Assembly (NCBI GenBank): GCA_028710415.1
Contig: JAQTUE010000003.1
Location: forward strand, 124,001 to 188,000
Reading direction: 5' to 3'
From: Paludibacter sp.
GTDB lineage: Bacteria > Bacteroidota > Bacteroidia > Bacteroidales > Paludibacteraceae
DNA length: 64,000 nt
Positions 34,775 to 45,700 of the stretch are shown here, piece by piece. A program made the position numbers and the translations under genes. The notes under the pieces were generated by a model that had not been told where the DNA came from, made no database searches, and saw only the letters and a list, made by a program, of their open reading frames with translations. Within the stretch, counting starts at the first letter, position 1, and every line of letters begins with the position of its first letter.

Positions 34775-36007
34775 ATGAAAAATAAATTCAGTCTGATTTT
34801 AATATCAATTTTCATTTCAATTTCTTATTTAGCCGCTCAACCAATCATTCAAACAGGTGGAATGAAAATGCCCGCTGTTTGGATTGACAAAGATACTCAT
34901 CACAAAGTTATGCGACTCACCCAACGCGAAGGCAATAGCGCCAGTTTCTATTTCCATAACAATCCGTTTATCTCTGGTGATGGAAAAAATGAAGATCGAA
35001 TGGTGTTTTATGGGAATGATGTCTATAAGGCGGATGGAGTCGGAATGCAATTGTTCACCGTTAATCTTTCGGATTTTAAGATCACACAATTGACGGATAA
35101 AAGTTTTCGTAAAAATGGAGAAATAGTTGGTAAGAAAAATCATAATGTTTATTATCAGGTAAACGATTCGGTTTTTTCAATCAATATTGATACCCGCATG
35201 GCAATTCTGGTATTTGTTTTTCCAACAGATTTCAAGGGGGCAATTACAACATTAAATGCCGACGAAACACTGTTAGGTGGCGTTTGTGCTTCAAATGAAG
35301 AAAAAGAAATATCACGCAAAAATCCATTAAAGCATGATTATTTCAATAAAATCTATGATGCCAAACTTAAACGAACCTTATTTACCATTGATCTTAAAAC
35401 AAAAGTATTGACAAAACTTTTCTCTGATAATGCATGGCTGAATCACGTTCAGTTTTCACCTGCCGATCCGAAATTAATGATGTTTTGTCATGAAGGTCCC
35501 TGGCATAAAGTAGACCGGATATGGACCATTCAGTTAGATACAAAAGAAGTAAAACTGATGCACAAGCGTACGGTAGATATGGAAATTGCAGGCCATGAAT
35601 GGTTCAGCCCGGATGGTAAGATTATCTGGTATGATTTGCAACAACCTCGTGGTGGAACTTTCTTTGTAGGAGGGACTGATGTGAAAAGTGGAAAAGAAAT
35701 TAAATATAAATTGGAACGGAATCAATGGAGTGTCCATTATACTATTTCCTGGGATCAAAAACTCTTTGCCGGTGATGGAGGAGACTCAACAGCAGTTGCC
35801 AAAGCAAAAGATGGAAAATGGATAAACTTGTTTACTCCAATGGGTACTCATTTTAGTTTCGAACGTCTTGTCAATATGAAATACCATCAGTATCATCTGG
35901 AGCCAAACGTTCATTTTTCCCCGGATGGGAAATGGATCATCTTCAGAGCCAATTTTGAAGGGTTTGAAAGTGTTTACGCAGTAGAGATTGCAAAAAGCAA
36001 TAAATAG
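34775..36007 (+). CDS. Oligogalacturonide lyase-like protein (PL22 type)
   Basis: 410 residues. PL22 enzymes act on short galacturonides and deliver unsaturated monosaccharide units; the fold is a seven-bladed beta-propeller with a metal site built from His residues. The signal peptide (KFSLILISIFISISYLAAQ) is followed by blades with repeated FSPDGK-type turns: GHEWFSPDGKIIWYDLQ, YHQYHLEPNVHFSPDGKW and FRANFEGFESVYAVEI, plus HNNPFISGDGKNEDRMVF near the start. The His residues in these segments fit the metal site. It completes a PL1, PL22 and GH105 degradation set, and is probably periplasmic. Confidence 0.88.
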   Translation: MKNKFSLILISIFISISYLAAQPIIQTGGMKMPAVWIDKDTHHKVMRLTQREGNSASFYFHNNPFISGDGKNEDRMVFYGNDVYKADGVGMQLFTVNLSDFKITQLTDKSFRKNGEIVGKKNHNVYYQVNDSVFSINIDTRMAILVFVFPTDFKGAITTLNADETLLGGVCASNEEKEISRKNPLKHDYFNKIYDAKLKRTLFTIDLKTKVLTKLFSDNAWLNHVQFSPADPKLMMFCHEGPWHKVDRIWTIQLDTKEVKLMHKRTVDMEIAGHEWFSPDGKIIWYDLQQPRGGTFFVGGTDVKSGKEIKYKLERNQWSVHYTISWDQKLFAGDGGDSTAVAKAKDGKWINLFTPMGTHFSFERLVNMKYHQYHLEPNVHFSPDGKWIIFRANFEGFESVYAVEIAKSNK

Positions 36008-36426
36008 AATATTAGATTACTGGAGACACAGAAAGCTTCAGCAGGTTGTTTCCTTTTCAGGGGTAATGTAACTTTAGGGTGTACTTTTGTAATTTCAGCA
36101 AAAGGCCTTGATTTAGTTAGTGCAAGTGCAAAATAACTTAAAATAATTCATGCATAAATAGAACTCCGTAAATATTCAGAAATGATCTTTATAACTATAA
36201 AAGCATATCATTCAGTTCGTTAATTCCATTTTAAATTATTCATTTATCAAGGTAGATCAATTCCAAAATATTGCAATTTAATTTAAAGTAAAGATGATTA
36301 TTATTCTCTCAAGTAATCATGTAATTTGTTAGACAAATAAACGGTATTGTAATAATTAACAGACATTGATGTCGGAAAATTGAGAAATTGTTTTAGATTT
36401 GTATTGTTTAATTTTAAAAATCACAA
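36008..36426. other. Intergenic stretch before the AraC-type regulator
   Basis: About 420 AT-rich bases. TAGATTTG at 36394-36401 matches a -7 element just before the regulator gene, but the nearest TTG is 25 nt upstream, too far for the consensus. No repeat or RNA gene seen. Confidence 0.45.
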
Positions 36427-37350
36427 ATGACTATGAATTTTAATGATTTGGGTGTTGAGTTTAAATATCTGATTGTAAACGATAAAGATAAGAAATTCGG
36501 AATATCGGTCAATACGGTAGGATTTCAATCGATACAACCAAACTCACCATATCCAATATCAGATCATCCATCCGGCTATTTTTTCAACTCTGCAAAAGGA
36601 CGGATTTTAAGAGAATATCAATTCCTTTATATTACAAAAGGCAAAGGTGTGCTTTCATTCGATAATGAAACAGAAATTCCTATTTCAAAAGGACTTCTTT
36701 TTATAATTTTCCCTGGACAATGGCATACTTATCATCCTTCTCTCAAAACAGGCTGGAATGAGTATTATATAGGTTTCGAAGGGCCAATAATTGATAGTAT
36801 TGTTGAAAATGATTTCATATCGAAAAATAATCAGGTATTGGAAGTCGGATTTAATGAAGAATTAGTCAATCTGTTTACCCGGGCATTGGAAGTTGCCGAA
36901 TTAGATAAAATATCTTCCCAGCAATATCTGTCCGGGATAGTATTGCATATTTTGGGCCTGGTGCAATCTGTTTCTCAGAATAAAATATTCGAAGTTGGTG
37001 ATGTAGTTCAAAAAATTGAACAGGCTAAAATAATCATGAATGAGAATGTTTTTAAAAACATTGACCCGGAAGAACTGGCAGAAAATTTAAATACCAGCTA
37101 TTCCTGGTTTCGAAAAGTGTTTAAAGATTATACCGGCTATGCACCTGCCAAGTATTTCCAGGAATTAAAAATCAGAAAAGCAAAACAACTGCTGGTGGGA
37201 ACCTCCCATACTGTGAAAGAAATTTCCTTTATGCTCGATTATAATTCAACCGAACATTTCTTTTCGTTATTTAAAAAAATGACTGGCTACACTCCGTTGG
37301 AATACCGTTTGTTCGGGCGGGAAACTGCTGATTTTAAAGAAGAATTGTAA
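36427..37350 (+). CDS. AraC-family transcriptional regulator
   Basis: 307 residues (an ATG six bases downstream, at 36433, is also possible). The N-terminal cupin-like sensing domain (about 15-170) contains LREYQFLYITKGKGVLSFDN and FIIFPGQWHTYHPS, the usual sugar-binding region of AraC proteins. The C-terminal DNA-binding domain (about 200-300) has two helix-turn-helix units: LAENLNTSYSWFRKVFKDYT and the signature KEISFMLDYNSTEHFFSLFK followed by TGYTPLEYR. Set in the middle of the pectin genes and with no hybrid two-component or SusR-type gene present, it is the best candidate for control of the locus by a galacturonate-derived signal (inference). Confidence 0.92.
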   Translation: MTMNFNDLGVEFKYLIVNDKDKKFGISVNTVGFQSIQPNSPYPISDHPSGYFFNSAKGRILREYQFLYITKGKGVLSFDNETEIPISKGLLFIIFPGQWHTYHPSLKTGWNEYYIGFEGPIIDSIVENDFISKNNQVLEVGFNEELVNLFTRALEVAELDKISSQQYLSGIVLHILGLVQSVSQNKIFEVGDVVQKIEQAKIIMNENVFKNIDPEELAENLNTSYSWFRKVFKDYTGYAPAKYFQELKIRKAKQLLVGTSHTVKEISFMLDYNSTEHFFSLFKKMTGYTPLEYRLFGRETADFKEEL

Positions 37351-38299
37351 GCTTTTTATTCCCTGGAAATAGCCGTTCTATAAATGCATGAATTAATTGT
37401 AGGGCCCGGTTAGAATCCTTCCCAATATTCTTTTGATTTAATCGGTCCCGGTTTCTGTCGTTCCGTATTTTATTAATCCGTTTGAAATCAAGACGGTAAA
37501 GAGTGCCCCTAATACTCCTGTAAATCGGCGTTGATTTAGAAATCTCTAAATTTCACGTCTTCATACTTCTATTCTCTGAATTCGATATTGCATCCCATTA
37601 AGTACTTTCCTTTAAATTTTCTGACAGTAATCTTTGCCTGTATTGTCTGTCCTGTAATAAGTTTGATTATTAGCCAAATATTTACTTCCATGTATAAATA
37701 TTCATTATCTGGTGATGTAACTGTGATATTGCTACGATATCGCCATGATGTTGTATATAATCCATATATAATCCATATATAATCCAATAATAATCCATAT
37801 ATAATCCATACTTATATAGATATGGAATATATCTGGATTATTATTGGTTTACGATTAAGTTATTAATAAATTATAAGTAATGGGATGACGACATCATGAA
37901 GACATCTTTCCGGGTTTAATGTTTCAACTTTTGCGGTCGAAAAGTAGGAAGTCACGAAAAATCAGGATTTGCTTTCATATCTGATTTGAAAAGATTATTT
38001 AGATTTTTGCAATAAAGTTAAATTGTTGGTTTTAAGATTCAAAATATGCGACGATTAGAATTTGAATGAACAATTAATGTCAGTTAATCAGTTATTTAAA
38101 GCCAATTAATACCGGGACTTCAGATAAATATTCTTTCTTCACGTAACTCCGTAGGCGATTTTAATATTGAAGTATTGTTAAATTAAATACAAAATAGACA
38201 ATCAAATTCAATAGGATTAATATCATTCGATATACAAAATTAGTGCCACTGACCTCTTATATTTGTCATACTTTAAATCAATGAACTGAAAAAAACGCT
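37351..38299. other. 950-bp gene-free stretch before the six-hairpin gene
   Basis: Holds the 11-nt repeat copy C near 37754-37852 and its boundary repeats. TATATTTG at 38258-38265 is a possible -7 element of the next gene without a clear -33. Open frames here are short and built largely from the repeat. Confidence 0.55.
37736..37906. repeat. Intergenic 11-nt-period repeat, copy C, with inverted boundaries
   Basis: Five consecutive 11-nt units, TATATAATCCA or one variant, at 37754-37764, -775, -786, -797 and -808. These are followed by inverted units: CCAATAATAATCCA (37784-37797) pairs exactly with TGGATTATTATTGG (37834-37847). Outer boundaries at 37736-37754 and 37888-37906 are inverted repeats of each other at 15 of 19 positions, and the left one shares GCCATGATGTTG with copy D. 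Confidence 0.8.
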
Positions 38300-40405
38300 A
38301 TGAGTAAAATTTTCTATGTAATTATTTTAATCTTTTCGCTGACTTATTTTAACGCAGAAGCTACAATAATTGATCGTAAAGCATTAGTATCCAGAAATAA
38401 TCCACAAATAAATTCGTTTGATTCCCTATCCTCATTATCAGTTGGTAATGGAGAATTTGCATTTACAGTAGATGCCACGGGGCTCCAGACATTTCCGCAA
38501 AAATACACTACCGGCGTTCCACTCGGAACACAAAGCCAATGGGGATGGCATAGTTTTGCAAACCCAAACAACTATCGTCACGAAGAAACTCTTAAAAATT
38601 ATAACTTCAGAGGCAAGGTTGAACCTTACTCCACACAATTCAACGAACCCGGCAGGCCAAAAGAAGCCTCCGAATGGTTTCGCATCAATTCACACCGACT
38701 TCATCTAGGGATTGTAGGATTCGAACTTTCCGATCCGAAAGATTTTAAAGCCATCACTGAACTACATCAACACCTGGACTTATGGAATGGTGAGATTGCC
38801 AGCAAGTTTAATTTAAACGGAAAAGCTGTTTCAGTTCAAACCAGCTGTCATCCAACCGATGACATGATTTGTGTCCGCATACAATCAGTGACTCATACCG
38901 GAATTAAATTTCATTTTCCCTATCCTTCAGGTGGCCATACCGATGATGCCTGCGACTGGGATAGTAATAATAAGCACAGTACATCACTTGTCGAGCAAAC
39001 CGAAAACTCTGCATTGTTGGAACGTAAAGTTGATGAAACCATTTACTATGTCAAAATAAGTTGGGAAGGAAAAGCAAAACTTATTGAAAAAGAAAAAAAC
39101 TATTTCGTTTTACAACCAACATCTGATGATTTTTCGTTTACAGCATCGTTTACGCCCATAAAACCAGGGGAGAAAGTGCAACCGACTGTTTCAGAAACAA
39201 TGCTTGCTTCTGAAAAATATTGGAATTCATTTTGGACAACCGGAGGAGCAATTGATTTTTCCGCCTGCAAGGACAAACGGGCACCCGAGCTTGAAAGACG
39301 CGTTGTATTATCACAATATCTGTTGGCCATTCAATGTGCAGGGTCTGTGCCCCCTCAGGAAACCGGTTTGACCTACAATTCCTGGTATGGCAAATTTCAT
39401 CTGGAAATGATCTGGTGGCATGAAGCCCAGTTTGCCCTTTGGGGACGATCAGCATTATTGGAACGGACATTGGAATGGTACAAAAAAGCGTTGCCAATAG
39501 CCAAAGAAATTGCACAAAGGCAAGGATTTGAAGGAGTAAGATGGATGAAAATGACTGATCCTTCGGGCATTGAAGCACCATCAAAAGTAGGATCATTCCT
39601 GATCTGGCAACAGCCACATATCATTTACATGGCTGAGTTGGTTTACCGGAGTCATCCTTCAACAGAAGTCCTGCAAAAATATGGTGAGTTGATTGAAGAG
39701 TCGGCTAAGTTCATGTATTCATTTGCTACTTATGATCAAAAGAATGGACGTTTTATTTTAAAAGGTGCAATTCCGGCACAGGAAACACTGCGTGCCTCGG
39801 AAACAACCAATCCTCCTTTCGAACTTTCTTATTGGCATTTCGCTATGAGTACAGCCCAGAAATGGCGTGAAAGAACCGGCAAAAAGCGTAACCCGCAATG
39901 GGATGAACTGATCAACAAACTCTCACCCCTGGCTGCGAAGGATGGCCTATACCTGGCAGCCGAAACTGCCACGGATACTTATAAGGATATCCGTTTCACG
40001 TCAGATCATATGGCTGTTTTGGGGGCATACGGTATTTTACCTAAATGCTCTTTGGTTCGATCTGATTATATGCAAAATACATTAAACTGGATTTGGACAA
40101 ATTGGAACTGGGATAAAACATGGGGCTGGGATTTTCCAATGACTGCCATGAATGCAGCGCGTCTGGGTGATACCGAAAAAGCAGTGGGAGCCTTGTTAAT
40201 GGATAAGCGAACAAACACCTATTTGCCGAACGGACATAATTATCAGGATAGCAGACTTCGGATCTATCTCCCCGGGAATGGAGGATTACTTACTGCAGTA
40301 GCCATGATGTGTGCCGGTTGGGATGGCAATAAACTTAAAAATCCGGGATTCCCTAACGATGGAAATTGGGATGTGAAATGGGAAGGATTAGCACCACTGC
40401 CGTGA
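38300..40405 (+). CDS. Exported six-hairpin glycosidase-like protein
   Basis: 701 residues. Signal peptide (KIFYVIILIFSLTYFNAEA), then a beta-sandwich N-terminal domain (to about 300; SLSSLSVGNGEFAFTVDATG, HLHQHLDLWNGEI-type sequence ELHQHLDLWNGEIAS), then an (alpha/alpha)6 domain (about 310-690) with LSQYLLAIQCAGSVPPQETG, GKFHLEMIWWHEAQFALWGR and FPMTAMNAARLGDTEKAVGA. This layout is that of GH65/GH95/GH127-like enzymes. I cannot name the family; conserved acidic residues near HLEMIWWHEAQF are candidate catalytic sites. Found within a pectin locus, it may act on a side-chain sugar. It is about 160 bases before the SusCD operon across a short tandem-repeat stretch. Confidence 0.78.
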   Translation: MSKIFYVIILIFSLTYFNAEATIIDRKALVSRNNPQINSFDSLSSLSVGNGEFAFTVDATGLQTFPQKYTTGVPLGTQSQWGWHSFANPNNYRHEETLKNYNFRGKVEPYSTQFNEPGRPKEASEWFRINSHRLHLGIVGFELSDPKDFKAITELHQHLDLWNGEIASKFNLNGKAVSVQTSCHPTDDMICVRIQSVTHTGIKFHFPYPSGGHTDDACDWDSNNKHSTSLVEQTENSALLERKVDETIYYVKISWEGKAKLIEKEKNYFVLQPTSDDFSFTASFTPIKPGEKVQPTVSETMLASEKYWNSFWTTGGAIDFSACKDKRAPELERRVVLSQYLLAIQCAGSVPPQETGLTYNSWYGKFHLEMIWWHEAQFALWGRSALLERTLEWYKKALPIAKEIAQRQGFEGVRWMKMTDPSGIEAPSKVGSFLIWQQPHIIYMAELVYRSHPSTEVLQKYGELIEESAKFMYSFATYDQKNGRFILKGAIPAQETLRASETTNPPFELSYWHFAMSTAQKWRERTGKKRNPQWDELINKLSPLAAKDGLYLAAETATDTYKDIRFTSDHMAVLGAYGILPKCSLVRSDYMQNTLNWIWTNWNWDKTWGWDFPMTAMNAARLGDTEKAVGALLMDKRTNTYLPNGHNYQDSRLRIYLPGNGGLLTAVAMMCAGWDGNKLKNPGFPNDGNWDVKWEGLAPLP

Positions 40406-40410
40406 TAGAA

Positions 40411-40506
40411 GAACCAAGAACCAAGAACCAAGAGGCAAGAAGTAGGTAGTAAGCAGTAAGTAGTTGGTTGGTAACCAGCATATAGTATACAGGACTCAAG
40501 ACTCAA
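40411..40506. repeat. Short 7-nt tandem repeats before the SusCD operon
   Basis: Three exact GAACCAA units (40411-40431), then AGTAGGTAGTAAGCAGTAAG-type low-complexity sequence, then two GACTCAA units (40493-40506). GACTCAA is the same 7-mer that repeats five times at 15748. Confidence 0.65.
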
Positions 40507-40563
40507 TACAAAAGACTTTTGACATTAGACATTAGACAAAATAAAATCAACAAATCAATATAT

Positions 40564-42777
40564 ATGGAAAAAATAATGAGAAAATGGACTCCAATTTTAG
40601 TATGTATCCTGATTGCACTTACATCCTGTGTGAGTGAATTAGATAAATACTACACAACACCTGCCGGGCTGAAAGGAAATGCCTGGGAAGTAATGGAAGC
40701 AAAAGGCAATTATAAGTTATTTCAGTCAGCAGTTGCTAAGTCAGCTTTCAAAGATTTAGTTCAGGGGAAAGGTCAAATCACAGTAATGGCTCCAACTGAT
40801 TCTGCTTTTCAAGTGTATTTGGATAAACACAAGTATGCAACAGTAGCTGATATTCCACAAGATGTGTTGGAAAAGTTGGTTGGTTATCATTTGGTATATT
40901 ATTCATTTAATAAAGAGGCATTTGAAAATTACAAGCCCTTTGGCGTTGAATCTGAGAATTTCGCCAAAGGTATTTATTATAAATTCAGGACCAAAAGTAA
41001 GGATGCTATCTCTAAGATGAATGATCCATCAGTATCTACTCTTGATTCGGTAAAAGTGATTCATAAGGAACGGTTTCTACCGGTATTCTCATTTAATTTG
41101 TTTACATCATTAGGAATTGATGCCAAATCAAATTATGAATTCTTTTATCCAAATTCAACATGGAACGGTGCAACCGGATTTAATGTCTCAAATGCCAGTG
41201 TCAAAGAGTATGCCATCGTAACTGACAACGGATATGTATATTCGATTAATCAGGTACTTGAGCCACTCGAAACGGTGTATACCCAATTGAGTAAATCCCC
41301 TGATTTCAGCATCTTTAAACAAGCTTATGACCGGTTTGTGTCATTTGTTTATGATGCCCAGTCGACAACTGATTATGGGAAAGGAGATTCATTATTTGTA
41401 CAATATCACAGCACCCTTCCCCAGATTGGTTCGGAATGGACCAGTTCGTCGATAGGATCTTTAGATTACACTCAATTATCGACTCTGGCATATGGTGCTA
41501 ATAATGTTTTTTCACCCGATAATACTTCCATGCAGGCTTTTTTCAATACGTACTGGGCTCCTTATTACAGCAGTATCAATGATGTTAATTTTTTACCATT
41601 ATATTATTTGCTGAGCAATCATGTTTACAGCGGAGTACCATTATTCCCTGAACCAATAGAAAAAGGACTCTTTCTATCGAGTCAGGGAACCGCTATTCAA
41701 TTTAACCGCTCATCAGCTAAAATGAAAAGTATGTGTGTGAACGGAACTCTTTACGGAATAGATCATGTTATGGTACCTCCCGTTTTCACTAAAGTGACAT
41801 CACCGATGTTCTGTGATTCGACTTATTCAACCATATTGGATATGATGGTGTATTCTTCCTTAATTTCTACCCTGACAACCAACCAGATGAAATTCAGCGT
41901 GTACTATCCGAACAATAAAATGATTTCGTTGAATACTACATTGGAAGGGAAGAGAATTCAATATATGAATACAAATAAGAAAAAATTTGGTGCCCAGGAG
42001 CTTGATATTGAAGGTGATGTAATCCCTTTTGTACCAATGCAGGTGTCCCAGAAGAAAAGTTTTGCCGGAGGGCATGTTGCAACCCAGCAAATTTCAAGCC
42101 AGGGTGACCAGGCTATTTACAGAACCTTGAATCCATTCAATTACCTGTATATAAAAGGCGATAAAATTTATTCGTCGGCCATATTCAATAGTGGTGATGT
42201 TAACAAAGCACCCACTTTTACAAAAATACCAGGTAACTGGACAAATGGCGATGCGTATTCATTGTCCGGAGGCACTGCTTCGGCCTTAGTTCCTGAGTCC
42301 AATCAATTTAAAAATGTGATTACTTCACTGGCATGTCCAACAGATTATACTTATTTTAAGGCTGTTATCTCTTCTTCGGGCATGAGTGCCTCATCACCAC
42401 CTTATAGTTTTATGCAGGGTGCACGATTTATAGTACTGATACCTACTTCGGCAGCAATTTTAGCAGGTTATGCTGCAAAACAAATCCCAACAACCCCTGC
42501 AGAAAAAGTAGTGAGTTTTTTAAAACCTTATTTTATAGATGTAAATGCCAGTAATTTGGTGGATTATCCATTCCCGGGTGAAGGCGTCCAGGGGAAACTG
42601 GTATCATTTGGAACAAAATCCAATGGCCAACCGGCAACATTTACATTAGTTGATACCGGGACAGGTTTACAAATAATAGATGCAAAAGGAAATATAGCAA
42701 ATGTATTAAGCTATTTCCCCCGTATCTATGCTGATGGTGCCGCTTACCTTATTGATAAATTATTGGTTGTAGAATAA
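40564..42777 (+). CDS. FAS1 (fasciclin) domain lipoprotein, first gene of the SusCD operon
   Basis: 737 residues from the ATG at 40564 (the ATG at 40576 is an alternative). Lipobox LTSC with Cys22. Two FAS1-like domains are seen in the first half: NYKLFQSAVAKSAFKDLV with GQITVMAPTDSAFQVYL and a second set near residue 245 (FSIFKQAYDRFVSFV). The second FAS1-type part shows YYLLSNHVYSGVPLFPE and GTLYGIDHVMVPP. The C-terminal third has no family I know. In Bacteroidetes PULs such surface lipoproteins take the place of SusE/SusF glycan-binding proteins. Its stop is 16 bases before susC. Confidence 0.82.
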   Translation: MEKIMRKWTPILVCILIALTSCVSELDKYYTTPAGLKGNAWEVMEAKGNYKLFQSAVAKSAFKDLVQGKGQITVMAPTDSAFQVYLDKHKYATVADIPQDVLEKLVGYHLVYYSFNKEAFENYKPFGVESENFAKGIYYKFRTKSKDAISKMNDPSVSTLDSVKVIHKERFLPVFSFNLFTSLGIDAKSNYEFFYPNSTWNGATGFNVSNASVKEYAIVTDNGYVYSINQVLEPLETVYTQLSKSPDFSIFKQAYDRFVSFVYDAQSTTDYGKGDSLFVQYHSTLPQIGSEWTSSSIGSLDYTQLSTLAYGANNVFSPDNTSMQAFFNTYWAPYYSSINDVNFLPLYYLLSNHVYSGVPLFPEPIEKGLFLSSQGTAIQFNRSSAKMKSMCVNGTLYGIDHVMVPPVFTKVTSPMFCDSTYSTILDMMVYSSLISTLTTNQMKFSVYYPNNKMISLNTTLEGKRIQYMNTNKKKFGAQELDIEGDVIPFVPMQVSQKKSFAGGHVATQQISSQGDQAIYRTLNPFNYLYIKGDKIYSSAIFNSGDVNKAPTFTKIPGNWTNGDAYSLSGGTASALVPESNQFKNVITSLACPTDYTYFKAVISSSGMSASSPPYSFMQGARFIVLIPTSAAILAGYAAKQIPTTPAEKVVSFLKPYFIDVNASNLVDYPFPGEGVQGKLVSFGTKSNGQPATFTLVDTGTGLQIIDAKGNIANVLSYFPRIYADGAAYLIDKLLVVE

Positions 42778-42793
42778 CATTAATAGAAAAAAC

Positions 42794-45700
42794 ATGAAAA
42801 TATTTCGAAAATATCTCACCTTGTTTTTTGTTCTAATTGCAGTTCAGTCCATGGCACAGACAGTAATTACCGGAACAATAAAAGATTCAAAAGACTCCGG
42901 GCCATTACCCGGGGCAAATATCTATGTCGTGAATTCAAGCAATCGTTCATTAGGAGGTTGTATCGCTGATTTAAACGGTGAATTCCGTTTAAAAATTCCA
43001 AATCAAAAGAATTTAACCATTACTTTTTCATTTGTTGGATATAAATCACAGTCAATGAAATATACCGGACAAAAGACTTTTGACGTTTCGTTGGATGATG
43101 CTTATGTATTAAATAATGTAGAAGTCACAGCCAAAAAGATTGAACGGAATTCATTTGGACAGACGCCTAAGGAGCTGGTTTCGGCGACACAGAAATTATC
43201 CATGGAAGGACTTGAGTCGGCAGGTGTTGCGAATGTAACTGAAGCCTTGCAAGGAGCGATGGCTAATGTGGATATCTTAACCGGTGCCGACCCGGGTTCG
43301 GGAAGTACCATCCGTATTCGTGGAACTTCTTCACTGAGTGCTTCCTCGGAACCGTTATTTGTAGTTGATGGAGTGCCACTTCCAGTGAATATATCTTCTG
43401 ATTTTAGTTTTGCTACAGCAAATTCTGAAGATTACGGGCAACTTTTAAATATTTCACCCAGTGATATTCAAAGCATTGAAGTATTAAAAGATGCAGCTGC
43501 AACGGCAGTCTGGGGATCAAAAGGAGCAAATGGAGTTCTTTTATTTACGACTAAAAAGGGGTCAAAAGGAAGGACTACTTTTTCGTATAACTCAAAATAT
43601 GAATATAGTAAGGAAGGCAGTTCAATTCCCTTGTTGAATGCAAACCAATATACCTCCATGGTTCAGGATGCCATCTGGAATTCAATAAATGTTGTCGGCC
43701 AGGGTAGCAGCCAATCCACTACATTACTTGGATTATTGTATAATACCAAGGAAATTGGCTTCGACCCGACCTGGGTAAACTTTAAGGAATACAATCAGAA
43801 TACCAACTGGTTGAATTTGATTACACAACCCGGATTATCGTTGGATAATAATTTGTCCATTTCCGGAGGTGGTGATAAGGCTGATTTCAGATTATCATTG
43901 GATCATTTATTGCAGGATGGAACTACCATTGGTACAAAATACCAACGATTTAGCGCTTCGTTTAACATGCGATATAAATTCTCCAACAAACTGGACATTG
44001 AAGCAAATTATAGTTTTACAAGAGGTATTAAAGATGCAAATTATTCGGATAGCTATGTCGATGGTTCAAAAGTACGTGGACAGGCACTTACCAAAATGCC
44101 AAATATGAGTCCGTATACGATAGGTTTGGATGGAAATCCTACCAGTGAATATTTTACTCCTTTTTCATATTTCCAGGGATCATTCGCAACAAATAAGCTA
44201 TATAATCCGGTGGCCATGGTGAATGAGAGCCAGAACAGGACAACTGCCATATCCAGTCGAATGATTTTCAATTTACACTATAATTTCTTTAAAGGATTGG
44301 ATTATTTCGGAGTTGTAGGATTTAATGCCACGGGTAATAATACTCAAAAGTACTTGCCTCAGTCAGTAACAGGTGAGTCATATATAAACAAGTATGTAAA
44401 TATAAGTTCTGATGGTGGATCAGACGTGTTATTTTTAACAACGGAAAACAGATTAAATTTTGGTAAAGCCATTACCGATAACCAAAGGATATCACTTAGT
44501 GCCGTGTGGCAAACAAATGATCAGACATCGTCATCCTATACGAGTATTACCACCGGAAATGCAAGTGCAGGATTGTCCGATCCAATCGTAGGGAGTAATA
44601 CCCAAAACTATGCCGGAGGATCAGGAAGAGTCATGACAAGAGATGTAGGTGGCATTGTAAATGCACAATACACTGTTTCAGATAAATATATCCTGAATGC
44701 AGGTTATCGTTTGGAAGCAAATTCCAGTTTGGATGTAAACAGCCGTTGGGGTGGTTTCCCAACCATTGGAGCAGCCTGGCAACTGGGGGATGAAGATTTC
44801 ATCAAGAAACTTAAAATTATTTCAGTTGCCAAAATAAGGGCCAACTGGGGTCAGAGTGGAAATTCACCATCAGGTGCTTCGCCTTATGTCGGTACATTTA
44901 GTGCTATCCCGAACGGATATGGAGAAATCTCAGCGATACAACCTGTTAAAATACAGCTTGAAAATCTAAAGTTCGAAACAATTACACAAACAAACTTAGG
45001 AGTTGATGTCGGGTTCTTCGATAACCGATTGAACTTTACTGTCGATTTATATAAAAAGGTTACATCCAATTTATTACAAAAAGACATCGATTTACCTACT
45101 TCAACCGGATATACCACGGTAGCGTATTATAATTCAGGTAAAATTTCAAATCAGGGTTGGGAGTTTCGTACCGATATTGATGTAATCCGGAAAAAAGATT
45201 GGAAATTCTCCCTGAATTTCAATATCTCTCAAAACAAAAATCAAATCCTGGATCTGCCAACAAACAAGCAGAGCGTAAATTATACCTTTGGGAATAAAAA
45301 TTATGCATATAAATTTGTCGTAGGAGATCCACTAGGTTCATTTTACGGGTATAAATATAAGGGAGTTTATCAAAATGTAACCGAGACTTATGCCCATGAT
45401 TTGAATGGGAATATCATTAATGATATAAATGGCACGCCGGTAATCATGAAGAACGGATCGGCCAAGGCTTATCCGGGTGATGCAAAATATCAGGATGTCA
45501 ATGGCGATGGAGTTATTGATAAGAACGATATTGTTTATATTGGCAACTCGAATCCCCTTTTCACAGGTGGTGGAGGTTTTAATGTCAGTTATAAAGGAAT
45601 CGCACTGGTTGCAAGCTTTCAGGGACGTGCCGGTCAAAAAGTTATAAACCAGGCCCAGATGAATGATGAGTATATGTATGGTACCGATAACCAAAGCGTT

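Noticed and set aside
37736-37906. CRISPR array
   Set aside because: The units are contiguous 11-mers with no spacers, and no cas gene is present in the window.
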